Positions 1 through 6,299 are shown, numbered from the stretch's first letter. The stretch: DNA of 7,716 bases from an uncultured Eubacteriales bacterium (GCA_902797195.1 CADBRY010000219.1:1-7716); one strand, 5' to 3'. Numbers and translations are program-made. Notes: generated by a model not told the origin, from the sequence alone.

Positions 1-618
1 GTGATCCCGGTTGCGGGGATTGCTGCGGACCTTTTGATAATGCACTCAAAAGTGTCTGTAAGACAGGTGATCTGCGCCGTGCTTTCGGCTGTTGGAGTTG
101 CCATAACCACCATAGGAGCGGAGGGAATGAAGTCGTCTGTATTTGGACTTCTTCTGCTGCTTGGCGCTGTGTGCGCCGGCGCTCTCTTCTATGTTTTCAG
201 CAAGAAAACCGGAGATCACTTCAATGCCCTTGAACAGACCTATGTGATGTTCGCCGCAGGGAGTGTGGTCTACACGGTGTTCGCCCTCATACAGTGCAGG
301 GGAGCATACAGGGAACAGATACTGTTGCCTTTGCAGGAACCGGTATTCCTGATGGCGCTGCTTTATCTTGCGGTGCTGTCGTCGGTGGCCGCATTTATTT
401 TCCTCAACTACGGCACAGTAAGAGTCAGCGTTTCGGAGGCGGCAATGTTCGCCAATCTGACGACTGTTATATCCATAGCCGCAGGGGTGGTGTTCCTGCA
501 TGAGTCATTTACGCCATTTCAAATGGTGGGCGCCATAATCATCATCGCCAGCGTGTACGGAGCAAACCGGGGGACGGCGAAGCATGGAGGTATTGGGAAG
601 GAAGAGGCTTCCATATGA
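1..618 (+). CDS. EamA/DMT-family permease, 3' part
   Basis: This is the C-terminal two thirds of a drug/metabolite-transporter (EamA) family inner-membrane permease. The frame is open from the first base and the 205 visible residues compare with about 290-300 for the family, so the gene begins outside the window and the GTG at base 1 is probably not its start. The first ~40 residues match the end of the first EamA repeat (an E/H-K-V-S-x-R-Q-x-x-x-A pattern followed by a hydrophobic GV segment). Residues ~45-193 form the complete second repeat with about five hydrophobic helices, ending in the usual F-x-x-x-Q-x-x-G-A-x-I-I-x-A-S-V pattern (FTPFQMVGAIIIIASV). Substrate cannot be told from sequence; family members export amino acids or metabolites. 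Its stop overlaps the next start (ATGA), so it is translationally coupled to the CXXC protein gene, but a functional link is not evident. Confidence 0.88.
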   Translation: MIPVAGIAADLLIMHSKVSVRQVICAVLSAVGVAITTIGAEGMKSSVFGLLLLLGAVCAGALFYVFSKKTGDHFNALEQTYVMFAAGSVVYTVFALIQCRGAYREQILLPLQEPVFLMALLYLAVLSSVAAFIFLNYGTVRVSVSEAAMFANLTTVISIAAGVVFLHESFTPFQMVGAIIIIASVYGANRGTAKHGGIGKEEASI

Positions 619-830
619 GAGATCGAAGTATGAAAAAAAGTACGAAAAAGAGTACGAAAAAAAATGAAGAAAGAGGGCCACAAAAGGCTGCCGGGATGCC
701 GGTCAAATTCACCCTGTTTTTGATACCACTGGCGGCGGCCATGTGTTTCTTCGGGATATACCGGGGGGAGACCGCAGTCATTCTTTCAAAGGCAATCACT
801 ATATGTTTGGAGTGTATCGGGCTTGGATAA
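615..830 (+). CDS. CD1871A-family small CXXC membrane protein
   Basis: A 71-aa protein resembling the CD1871A-family CXXC motif-containing proteins of clostridia, recognised by the pattern G-I-Y-R-G-E (47-52) followed by K-A-I-T-I-C-L-E-C-I-G-L-G at the C-terminus (Cys64 and Cys67). Residues 1-20 are very basic, with KKSTKKSTKK encoded by an imperfect 12-bp DNA repeat. Residues ~31-48 form a single membrane helix. By the positive-inside rule the N-terminus is cytoplasmic and the CLEC pair lies at the outer face. I chose ATG 615, which overlaps the preceding stop and has a GGAAGAGG-type ribosome binding site 8 nt upstream; ATG 630 (Met6) is an alternative. It overlaps the following polyferredoxin gene by 8 nt. 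The function of the family is unknown to me; the context suggests a thiol or electron relay between the polyferredoxin and the TlpA-like lipoprotein. Confidence 0.85.
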   Translation: MRDRSMKKSTKKSTKKNEERGPQKAAGMPVKFTLFLIPLAAAMCFFGIYRGETAVILSKAITICLECIGLG

Positions 831-1776
831 TATAAGTGAGCGGAAAAAAACCACCCGGGGCAGAGAGGGTGGAAAAATAAAAAGGACATCCGGCGGACAG
901 GGTCTGAGAAAAATCGTACAGGCGGGTTGGGCGGTCATAACCAACGGATACATGAAGGCCTTCAGTCCCGACGGGCCCATGATATATCAGGGACCCCTCA
1001 AGCAGGTGTGTACCCCGGGGATGAACTGCTATTCATGTCCCGGAGCGCTGGGCTCCTGTCCCATAGGATCCATGCAGGCGGTCTTAAGCGGCAGAAGCAG
1101 GGATTTTCCCTTTTATGTTGTGGGGTACCTGGCTCTCATCGGTCTCTTTGTGGGCAGATTCATCTGCGGATGGCTATGCATTTTCGGATTGATCCAGGAG
1201 TTGCTGTACAAGATACCCACGCCAAAGCTCAGGGTGCCGGAAGGCCCGGACAGGATACTAAGGTATCTGAAGTATGGGATCCTTTTGGTCATGGTAGTCG
1301 GCCTTCCTCTTTTGTACCGAAATGAAGCGGGAGCGGGGGAACCCTTTTTCTGCAAATACATATGCCCCGTTGGGACTCTTGAAGGGGGCGTGCCCCTGAT
1401 GATCCTGAACGAAACCCTGAGGAATGTGATCGGCTGGCTTTTCGCATGGAAGTTCCTTATACTGGTTATCTGCATTGCCGCATCAATTTTCATATACAGA
1501 CCTTTTTGCAAATACATATGCCCCCTGGGTGCATTCTACGGTCTCTTCCAGAAGGTGAGCCTGGTAAGGATGCGCCACGATGAAGGCCTGTGTGTGGACT
1601 GCGGTCTTTGCGCCAAAAAGTGCAGGATGGATGTGGACCCTCGTGTGAGTCCAAACAGCAGTGAGTGTATAAGATGCCGGGCATGTATCAAGGCCTGCCC
1701 CATGAGCGCCCTGTCAATGGGGATCGGATCGAGTGATAATGTTACGGAAGCAGAAGAGGGCGGTAAAGTAGTATAA
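823..1776 (+). CDS. NapH-like 4Fe-4S polyferredoxin membrane protein
   Basis: A 317-aa membrane protein of the NapH/RdxA/CcoG-like 4Fe-4S binding group, expected to move electrons across or along the membrane. An N-terminal cysteine cluster (Cys63, Cys69, Cys72, Cys79 with CPIG) is followed by hydrophobic helices, including one around 97-124 carrying CGWLC (115-119). Two C-K-Y-I-C-P-x-G motifs start at Cys177 and Cys229. Two classical ferredoxin clusters lie at the C-terminus: Cys257/260/263/267, and Cys282/285/288/292 followed by Pro. The usual CGWLCPFG reads CGWLCIFG. The start is TTG 823, with GGAG at 809-812 (10 nt spacing) inside the upstream gene. ATG 952 is less likely because residues before it (RKIVQAGWAVITNGY) resemble the family. 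Homologues feed electrons from quinol or ferredoxin into periplasmic reductases. Here the flanking genes point to disulfide or thioredoxin reduction, which is inference. Confidence 0.87.
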   Translation: MDNISERKKTTRGREGGKIKRTSGGQGLRKIVQAGWAVITNGYMKAFSPDGPMIYQGPLKQVCTPGMNCYSCPGALGSCPIGSMQAVLSGRSRDFPFYVVGYLALIGLFVGRFICGWLCIFGLIQELLYKIPTPKLRVPEGPDRILRYLKYGILLVMVVGLPLLYRNEAGAGEPFFCKYICPVGTLEGGVPLMILNETLRNVIGWLFAWKFLILVICIAASIFIYRPFCKYICPLGAFYGLFQKVSLVRMRHDEGLCVDCGLCAKKCRMDVDPRVSPNSSECIRCRACIKACPMSALSMGIGSSDNVTEAEEGGKVV

Positions 1777-1797
1777 TGGCTAATGGAGGATAAAAAA

Positions 1798-2346
1798 ATG
1801 AAGACGATCAAAAAACTGACAGCACTGATACTTATTCTTGGTATCTCCGTTGCCTTTGCAGGATGCGGAACGGAAGAAACCGGCGAGGACCCGGGCGTGC
1901 CGGAGGCAGGGCAGACCATTGCCTTTGAAACCACGGACCTTGAGGGCAATTCGGTAAGCTCTGACCGGCTGTTCTCCGAAAATCAGATAACCATGATAAA
2001 TGTCTGGGGGACCTTCTGCCCTCCCTGCATCGATGAAATGCCGGAGTTGGCAGAGATGGAAAAAGAGTACGCCGAAAAGGGCGCCGGTATCGTTGGCGTC
2101 ATGGCGGATGTCCCATCGGCTGATGCCGATACCTTTAAGGATGCGGAGGACATCGTAAAACAGACAGGGGTTGAGTACACCAACCTGATTCCATGGGAAT
2201 CCTTCGAGGATGATCTGGCCGTGTCGGCGGTGCCCACAACATTCTTCGTGGACAGCCAGGGAAATATCATAGGAGAGCCAATCGTCGGAGCCATGGTCGA
2301 CGAATACAAAAGGGTTATCGACGAATATCTTGAAGGGGCAGAGTAA
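1798..2346 (+). CDS. TlpA/ResA-like thioredoxin-fold lipoprotein
   Basis: A 182-aa extracytoplasmic thiol-disulfide oxidoreductase of the TlpA/ResA/redoxin group, tethered to the membrane as a lipoprotein. Residues 1-22 form a basic-hydrophobic signal peptide ending in a lipobox-like F-A-G-C with Cys23 as the lipidation site. A short acidic linker (24-38) precedes the thioredoxin fold, with active site W-G-T-F-C74-P-P-C77 and the cis-proline loop V-P146-T-T-F. A Pro-Pro between the cysteines is unusual but occurs in the family (W-C-x-x-C is more common). The start is ATG 1798, because GGAGGA at 1785-1790 lies 7 nt upstream. The ATG at 1783, which gives a 187-aa frame, overlaps that ribosome binding site. 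It begins 21 nt after the polyferredoxin gene. It is the likely electron acceptor, or donor to exported proteins, of the upstream CXXC and polyferredoxin proteins. Confidence 0.9.
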   Translation: MKTIKKLTALILILGISVAFAGCGTEETGEDPGVPEAGQTIAFETTDLEGNSVSSDRLFSENQITMINVWGTFCPPCIDEMPELAEMEKEYAEKGAGIVGVMADVPSADADTFKDAEDIVKQTGVEYTNLIPWESFEDDLAVSAVPTTFFVDSQGNIIGEPIVGAMVDEYKRVIDEYLEGAE

Positions 2347-2358
2347 GAGAGGTTTTAA

Positions 2359-2649
2359 ATGAAGGAGATCAAGCTGATTCCGGCGATGGAATACGATCAC
2401 AAACTGGACGTGGACGTGATGGACTTTCCGGAAGGCACGGATGCAAAGGCAAGAAAGCGCTGCGGCATCACGCTGGATTACGGTTGGCGTGACATAGAGC
2501 GACTGGACGGCGAGGGAATGGATATGGACGCCAAGCTGGAGTATTATGAAAAGAAAATATATGAGCTGGTTAAGATAAATATCGCTCAGGATTGGGTCTG
2601 CACGGAAGGAATGGATGAGGTGCGGGAGATCCTGAAGCGGCATTTGTAG
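2359..2649 (+). CDS. Hypothetical 96-aa acidic soluble protein
   Basis: I do not recognise this family. The protein is 96 aa, acidic and soluble, with no signal peptide or membrane helix. Visible features are an N-terminal strand-like KEIKLIPAMEY, a R-K-R-C-G-I-T-L-D-Y-G-W-R-D segment around residues 32-45 with one of its two cysteines, and a predominantly helical C-terminal half (from about residue 55) containing Trp and the second Cys (QDWVC). It has a good ribosome binding site (AGAGAGG, 6 nt before ATG 2359) and follows the thioredoxin gene by 12 nt, so it is very likely translated and in the same transcript. It precedes a DUF1805 gene by 21 nt. The coding frame is clean and codon use is like that of the neighbours. 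Two cysteines and the operon position make a thiol-related role possible but unproven. Confidence 0.75.
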   Translation: MKEIKLIPAMEYDHKLDVDVMDFPEGTDAKARKRCGITLDYGWRDIERLDGEGMDMDAKLEYYEKKIYELVKINIAQDWVCTEGMDEVREILKRHL

Positions 2650-2670
2650 ATAAGGGAAAGGAGAATAAGG

Positions 2671-2970
2671 ATGACAAAGATCGAGAAACTGAATGTTGCC
2701 GGATCTGAATTTGAAGGGATCTGCATAGGAGCCCCCGGAGGAGAGGGACATCCCAACATGCTGGTGATAACCGGGAAAAAGGGATATATAATGTGCGGGT
2801 ATCTCAACATTGAGACCGCAGAAAAATATGGAGATGCGGCCTGCGTCATAAGCGGCGCCGATTTCAACGAGATGCTGGCAAATCCTGTGAAAGCCGTCAC
2901 TTCCGAAGGTGAGAAGCTTGGTATAGCTGAAGGAATGACGGGAGAGCAGGTCTGCGAAAAACTGGTTTGA
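2671..2970 (+). CDS. DUF1805 (YunC-like) domain protein
   Basis: A 99-aa protein matching the DUF1805/YunC family by overall pattern: an N-terminal strand region, then the conserved core around residues 30-50 (N-M-L-V-I-T-G-K-K-G-Y-I-M-C-G-Y-L), then a helix-rich segment with L-A-N-P-V-K-A-V-T (around 70-78) and E-K-L-G-I-A-E-G-M-T-G near the end. The whole protein is essentially one domain, as usual for this small family. I know of no demonstrated biochemical role. The start ATG 2671 has AAGGAG at 2658-2663, 7 nt upstream. It lies in the same run as the lipoprotein and the alcohol dehydrogenase genes with short gaps (21 nt before, 35 nt after), supporting co-transcription. Family assignment is by pattern memory rather than a search. 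Confidence 0.8.
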   Translation: MTKIEKLNVAGSEFEGICIGAPGGEGHPNMLVITGKKGYIMCGYLNIETAEKYGDAACVISGADFNEMLANPVKAVTSEGEKLGIAEGMTGEQVCEKLV

Positions 2971-3005
2971 TGAAGGACCCTATTCCAAACAACAGGAGGT
3001 AGAAG

Positions 3006-4172
3006 ATGTTAGGGAATTTTAAATATGTGAACGCAACTAAACTGTATTTTGGAGAGGACTCTCTGAAGTATCTTAACGACGAACTGCCCAAGTACGGCGA
3101 GAACGTACAGCTTATTTACGGGGGCGGCTCCATAAAGAAAAACGGGATATACGACTCAGTGGTAGAGATACTCAAGGCCAACGGCAAGAAGGTTGTGGAT
3201 GACGGAGGCGTTATGCCCAATCCCACCGCGGACAAACTGAGAGACGGCGTAAAGATCGCAAGAGAGAACAATGTTGGTCTGCTTCTGGCGGTTGGCGGCG
3301 GCTCCTGCTGCGACTATGCCAAGGCTGTTTCCGTTTCCGTAAACTGCGACGAGGATCCATGGGAAAAGTACTATGCCCGTTTTGAAGAGCCCGACTGTGA
3401 GATAATCCCCGTTGGATGCATCCTCACAATGGCGGGAACGGGATCCGAGATGAACGGCGGCGCTGTTATCACAAATCACGACACTCACCAGAAGATCGGT
3501 CACGTATTCGGTGAGGAAGTGATGCCCAAGTTCTCCATCCTCAATCCCAGGTTCACCATGACCCTGCCCAAGAACCAGATGGTTGCCGGGATCTACGATA
3601 TTTTCAATCACATTTGCGAGCAGTATTTCTCGGGAGAGGACAACAACACCACAGATTATCTGGCTGAAGGACTTATGAAGTCCGTTATCGATGCATCCCT
3701 CAAGGCGATAGAAGACCCGGAAGACTATGAGGCCAGATCGAATATCATGTGGGCGGCCACATGGGCTCTGAACACCCTCCTTTCACGTGGAAAGAAAACG
3801 GACTGGATGGTCCACATGCTTGGTCAGGCTGCCGGCGCATACACGGATGCCACCCACGGAATGACCCTTGCGGCGGTTTCCCTTCCATACTACAGGCACA
3901 TCATGCCCCACGGCCTCTCCAAATTCAAGAGATTCGCCAGAAACGTCTGGGGTATCCACACATCTTCAAAGACAGATGAAGAGGCAGCAGAGGCCGGCCT
4001 GATCGCCATGGAAAACTGGATGAGAAAACTTGGCCTGGTCATGAACCTTTCTGAACTGGGTGCCACTGAAGATATGATAGATGGGATCGCAGATGCCACC
4101 ATCATCCTGAAGGGTGGATACAAGGTCCTCACAAGGGACGATGTGGTCGCGATCCTTAAGGAGAGTCTCTAA
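3006..4172 (+). CDS. Iron-containing alcohol dehydrogenase (butanol dehydrogenase-like)
   Basis: A 388-aa NAD(P)H-dependent, group III metal alcohol dehydrogenase of the BDH/YugJ-like type, full length for the family. It probably reduces aldehydes (for example butyraldehyde) to alcohols during fermentation in the cytoplasm. The N-terminal nucleotide-binding domain carries G-G-G-S (97-100) and G-T-G-S-E (144-148). The C-terminal helical domain carries all four iron ligands: Asp198, His202 (D-I-F-N-H), His270 (V-H-M) and His284 (T-H-G). The position 10 residues before His284, usually a conserved His (FucO His267), is Gln274. A very strong ribosome binding site (AGGAGGT at 2994-3000, 5 nt before ATG) suggests high translation. 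It is last in the + strand run after the DUF1805 gene. The exact substrate is not determined by sequence. Confidence 0.92.
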   Translation: MLGNFKYVNATKLYFGEDSLKYLNDELPKYGENVQLIYGGGSIKKNGIYDSVVEILKANGKKVVDDGGVMPNPTADKLRDGVKIARENNVGLLLAVGGGSCCDYAKAVSVSVNCDEDPWEKYYARFEEPDCEIIPVGCILTMAGTGSEMNGGAVITNHDTHQKIGHVFGEEVMPKFSILNPRFTMTLPKNQMVAGIYDIFNHICEQYFSGEDNNTTDYLAEGLMKSVIDASLKAIEDPEDYEARSNIMWAATWALNTLLSRGKKTDWMVHMLGQAAGAYTDATHGMTLAAVSLPYYRHIMPHGLSKFKRFARNVWGIHTSSKTDEEAAEAGLIAMENWMRKLGLVMNLSELGATEDMIDGIADATIILKGGYKVLTRDDVVAILKESL

Positions 4173-4175
4173 GAG

Positions 4176-4240
4176 ACGCCGGGGAAGCGCCGGAGGAAGG
4201 AGCGCCGGGGAAGCGCTGGAGAAGAAGGCGCCGGGGAGAT
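4176..4240 (+). repeat. 26-bp tandem repeat (about 2.5 copies) after the ADH gene
   Basis: Directly after the ADH stop there are two full units starting at 4176 and 4202 and a third partial unit at 4228. Each shares a C-G-C-C-G-G-G-G-A core and then an A-G-C-G-C-(C/T)-G-G-A-(G/A) stretch. The spacing is exactly 26 bp, which is not a multiple of three, so it is not a coding repeat. It reads GA-rich on the + strand and ends just before the AKR start. Function unknown; possibly a recent slippage duplication. Confidence 0.75.
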
Positions 4241-4263
4241 GATCCTTTGTGTCGGAGGAAACG

Positions 4264-5436
4264 TTGATATACAGAAAAGACAGATATAACAATGAAATAT
4301 CCCAACTGGGTTTTGGGTGCATGAGGTTTTCCCGAAAAAACGGCAAGATAGACTATCAAAAAGCCGAAGAGGAGATCATGCTGGCCATAGATCAGGGGAT
4401 CAACTATTTCGACACCGCATATATCTACCCGGGAAGCGAAGAACTGCTGGGGCGGGTGCTGGATGAAAACCACTGCCGAGACAGGGTGAAGATAGCCACC
4501 AAGCTGCCCCAGTATATGCTTAAATCCATAAAGGCCGTCGACAAAACTTTTGCCGAGCAGCTTCATCGGCTTCGGACCGACAGGATAGAATACTATCTTA
4601 TGCACATGTTCACCGACTACTCCGAGTGGGAGAAGCTTGAAACCATGGGCATATGCGACTGGATCAAAGGGCATAAAGAAGACGGAAGCATAGAGCAGAT
4701 CGGTTTTTCATACCACGGGGACACGGATATGTTCCTGAAGATCCTGGATGCCTATGACTGGGATTTCTGTCAGATCCAGTACAACTATCTGGACGAGACG
4801 AGCCAGGCCGGGCGAAGGGGTCTTATGGCCGCCGCGGAAAAGGGGATCCCCGTCATTATCATGGAACCCTTAAGAGGAGGCAAGCTGGTCAATCTTCCCG
4901 CAAAGGCAATGGATGAGCTTGGAAGCACCGGCTATTCTCCCGCGGAACTTGCCTTGAGATGGCTGTGGGATCAGCCTCAGGTCACATGTATTCTGTCCGG
5001 TATGAACTCCAAAGAGATGATCCGGGAAAACATACGAATAGCCTCGGATGCCCACCCCGGTTCATTTACCCAAGAGGATCAGGAACTTACCGACAGAATA
5101 AAAAAGATAATAAAAGAAAAAGAAAAAGTCGGCTGCACGGGGTGCGGCTACTGTATGCCCTGTCCATGCGGCGTAGACATTCCCGGCACTTTTCATTACT
5201 ACAATCTGCTGTATATAGAAGGTAAAAAGAAAAGCCTGAGATTCGAGTATGCCCGAAACATCGGCATGCAGAAGGAACCCGGATTTGCCTCAAAGTGTAT
5301 AGGCTGCGGAAAGTGCGAAGGCCACTGCCCTCAAAGCATAAAGATAAGAGACAATCTGAAATCCGCCGATAAGGCTCTCAGACCATTGCCATATAAAATA
5401 GGAACGTGGTTTGCCAGAAAGTATATGAGCAGATAG
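4264..5436 (+). CDS. Aldo/keto reductase with C-terminal 2x[4Fe-4S] domain
   Basis: A 390-aa NADPH-type aldo/keto reductase fused to a ferredoxin-like tail, a common anaerobe architecture. Numbering from TTG 4264: the barrel begins with I-Y-R-K-D-x-Y-x-N-x-I-S-x-L-G-F-G-C-M-R-F; the catalytic tetrad is Asp50, Tyr55, Lys80 and His114. A C-terminal tail carries Cys291/294/297/300 (C-T-G-C-G-Y-C-M-P-C-P) and Cys345/348/351/355 (C-I-G-C-G-K-C-E-G-H-C-P). An extra Cys302 sits where many relatives have Val. GTG 4249 (five residues longer) is possible, but TTG 4264 has GGAGGA at 4254-4259 with 5 nt spacing and starts where family members start. Likely cytoplasmic; the tail suggests electron exchange with ferredoxin or flavin partners. 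It may be read through from the ADH transcript or have its own promoter; I see no strong promoter in the gap. Confidence 0.9.
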   Translation: MIYRKDRYNNEISQLGFGCMRFSRKNGKIDYQKAEEEIMLAIDQGINYFDTAYIYPGSEELLGRVLDENHCRDRVKIATKLPQYMLKSIKAVDKTFAEQLHRLRTDRIEYYLMHMFTDYSEWEKLETMGICDWIKGHKEDGSIEQIGFSYHGDTDMFLKILDAYDWDFCQIQYNYLDETSQAGRRGLMAAAEKGIPVIIMEPLRGGKLVNLPAKAMDELGSTGYSPAELALRWLWDQPQVTCILSGMNSKEMIRENIRIASDAHPGSFTQEDQELTDRIKKIIKEKEKVGCTGCGYCMPCPCGVDIPGTFHYYNLLYIEGKKKSLRFEYARNIGMQKEPGFASKCIGCGKCEGHCPQSIKIRDNLKSADKALRPLPYKIGTWFARKYMSR

Positions 5437-5456
5437 ATTCAAGACAGCCGGCTTCA

Positions 5457-5515
5457 CTTCCTCCGGGAAGTTATATGCACGGGGCCTTTGCCCCCGCCGG
5501 CGAGTACGCCTGCGG
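5457..5515. terminator. Hairpin cluster between convergent genes
   Basis: The 84-nt gap between the AKR gene and the convergent HD-domain gene holds three strong hairpins: 5457-5470 (C-T-T-C-C/G-G-A-A-G, 4-nt loop), 5481-5494 (G-G-G-G-C/G-C-C-C-C, 4-nt loop) and 5494-5515 (C-C-G-C plus G-G-C-G paired with C-G-C-C plus G-C-G-G, one mismatch, 4-nt loop). None is followed by a T-run on either strand, so this is not a classic intrinsic terminator. It may be a bidirectional barrier or 3' end-protecting structure. The stems can be read directly; the termination role is inference. Confidence 0.45.
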
Positions 5516-5520
5516 ACGCT

Positions 5521-6009
5521 TCACTCCCGCGGCGGCGTGAGCTCACCTGCTTTAAGAAGAGCGTCCAGCCGGTCCTGCTGGGACTGGCGCCCCATGGCAT
5601 AACCGTACTGATGAAAGTCAAGTACGTCCGCATCTTTGACTATTTCTTCAAGAGGAGTACCAACCTCCTCTTTTTTACTGTGATTCTTTACTGCAAGACC
5701 TATCTGTTCTATTTCTTCCTCATTGAACAGTTCTGTCTTTCGCAGGAAATCCATGACCGGAAGATAACCCACTTCCGCGTGATCCTTTTGCCGTCCTGTT
5801 ATGATCCGTCCATAATCGTGGCATGCACAGGCCGCCGCGGCAAGTATTGGATCCACGCCTCTTTTCAAAGCCAACAGATATCCTATTTTAGCGCAGCTTA
5901 CTATATGCACCCGCTCCCAATCGATGAAGTGATCTCTGTCGGGTACAACATCCTCGTATTTATCTATCTCCTTCAGGAGTGCGCTTTGAAGTCTGAGCAG
6001 TTTTTTCAT
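5521..6009 (-). CDS. HD-domain phosphohydrolase
   Basis: A 162-aa single-domain HD superfamily metal-dependent phosphohydrolase. Using ATG at 6009 (minus strand), the metal ligand pattern is His35, His64-Asp65 (H-D-Y-G), His77, His110 and Asp128 (K-D-A-D-V-L-D), complete for an active enzyme. The substrate is unknown; related small HD proteins act on nucleotides or phosphate esters. An upstream in-frame GTG at 6066 would add 19 residues, but these come from a repeat-rich stretch (CAAGCCGGCGGGGAA in the coding direction) and there is no good ribosome binding site for either start, so I prefer 6009. The gene lies 107 nt downstream of tRNA-Arg and may share its transcript. Its 3' end faces the AKR gene. 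Confidence 0.82.
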   Translation of the reverse strand: MKKLLRLQSALLKEIDKYEDVVPDRDHFIDWERVHIVSCAKIGYLLALKRGVDPILAAAACACHDYGRIITGRQKDHAEVGYLPVMDFLRKTELFNEEEIEQIGLAVKNHSKKEEVGTPLEEIVKDADVLDFHQYGYAMGRQSQQDRLDALLKAGELTPPRE

Positions 6010-6037
6010 AACAGTTGGAGTTGGCTTTCTATCGGAT

Positions 6038-6099
6038 TTCCCCGCCGGCTTGAGTTGCCTTTCCACGGTGGCCCGAATCGGCGTTCCCCGCCGGCTTGA
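6038..6099. repeat. 16-bp direct repeat between the HD gene and tRNA-Arg
   Basis: TTCCCCGCCGGCTTGA occurs perfectly at 6038-6053 and 6084-6099 (46 bp apart). The first copy falls in the possible N-terminal extension of the HD gene. GCCGGC also occurs at 5447-5452 and 5497-5502. This looks like local duplication; the HD start is more likely to lie downstream of it. Confidence 0.7.
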
Positions 6100-6115
6100 A
6101 TCGACTTAAAAGAAG

Positions 6116-6192
6116 TGGCGCGCCCGACAGGACTTGAACCTGCGACCTTCACATTCGGAGTGTGCTACTCTATCCAGCTGAGCTACGGGCGC
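6116..6192 (-). tRNA. tRNA-Arg (anticodon CCG)
   Basis: A complete minus-strand tRNA with a 7-bp acceptor stem (5' GCGCCCG, 3' CGGGCGC), discriminator G and encoded CCA (6116-6118). The D-arm is GCTC...GAGT, the anticodon loop is C-T-C-C-G-A-A giving anticodon CCG (reads CGG codons), the variable loop is AGGTC and the T-arm is GCAGG-TTCAAGT-CCTGT. The acceptor and D-arm match other bacterial tRNA-Arg(CCG). Position 27-43 is a G/A mismatch at the top of the anticodon stem, the only non-pairing in the stems; positions 10-25 and 49-65 are G-U. I found no duplicated tRNA 3' end in the window, so no sign of an integrated element at this site. Confidence 0.95.
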
Positions 6193-6210
6193 CTGATAAC
6201 CTGATTCCAA

Positions 6211-6240
6211 ATTGTACCACAACAATTCCATTCCTGACAA
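6211..6240 (-). promoter_or_regulatory. tRNA-Arg promoter
   Basis: On the minus strand, TTGTCA (6235-6240) and TACAAT (6211-6216) are separated by 18 nt, each 5/6 to the sigma-A consensus, with an extended -10 TG dinucleotide (TGG before TACAAT). The -10 lies 18 nt before the tRNA 5' end. The transcript may continue into the HD-domain gene because no terminator is seen after the tRNA. Confidence 0.8.
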
Positions 6241-6247
6241 GAGGAAC

Positions 6248-6286
6248 GGGACAGTCGAACAGGACAGTGGGGCGGTGGGACAGTCG
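6248..6286 (+). repeat. Short GGGACAGTCG repeats
   Basis: GGGACAGTCG occurs at 6248-6257 and 6277-6286, with AGGACAGTGG between them (6261-6270). They sit just beyond the tRNA promoter and before the inverted-repeat element. No function recognised. Confidence 0.6.
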
Positions 6287-6299
6287 CTTAGTTTAGTAT

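Noticed and set aside
1783..1797. ATG 1783 as start of the thioredoxin lipoprotein.
   Set aside because: It overlaps the GGAGGA ribosome binding site that serves ATG 1798 and would add a charged stretch before the signal peptide.
1780..2751. A 323-aa minus-strand open frame opposite the lipoprotein and small-protein genes.
   Set aside because: It is a shadow of well-supported + strand genes; its residues are His/Phe/Leu-rich without any domain.
6116..6192. tRNA gene as an integration site (att) for an island.
   Set aside because: No duplicate of the tRNA 3' end and no integrase in the window.
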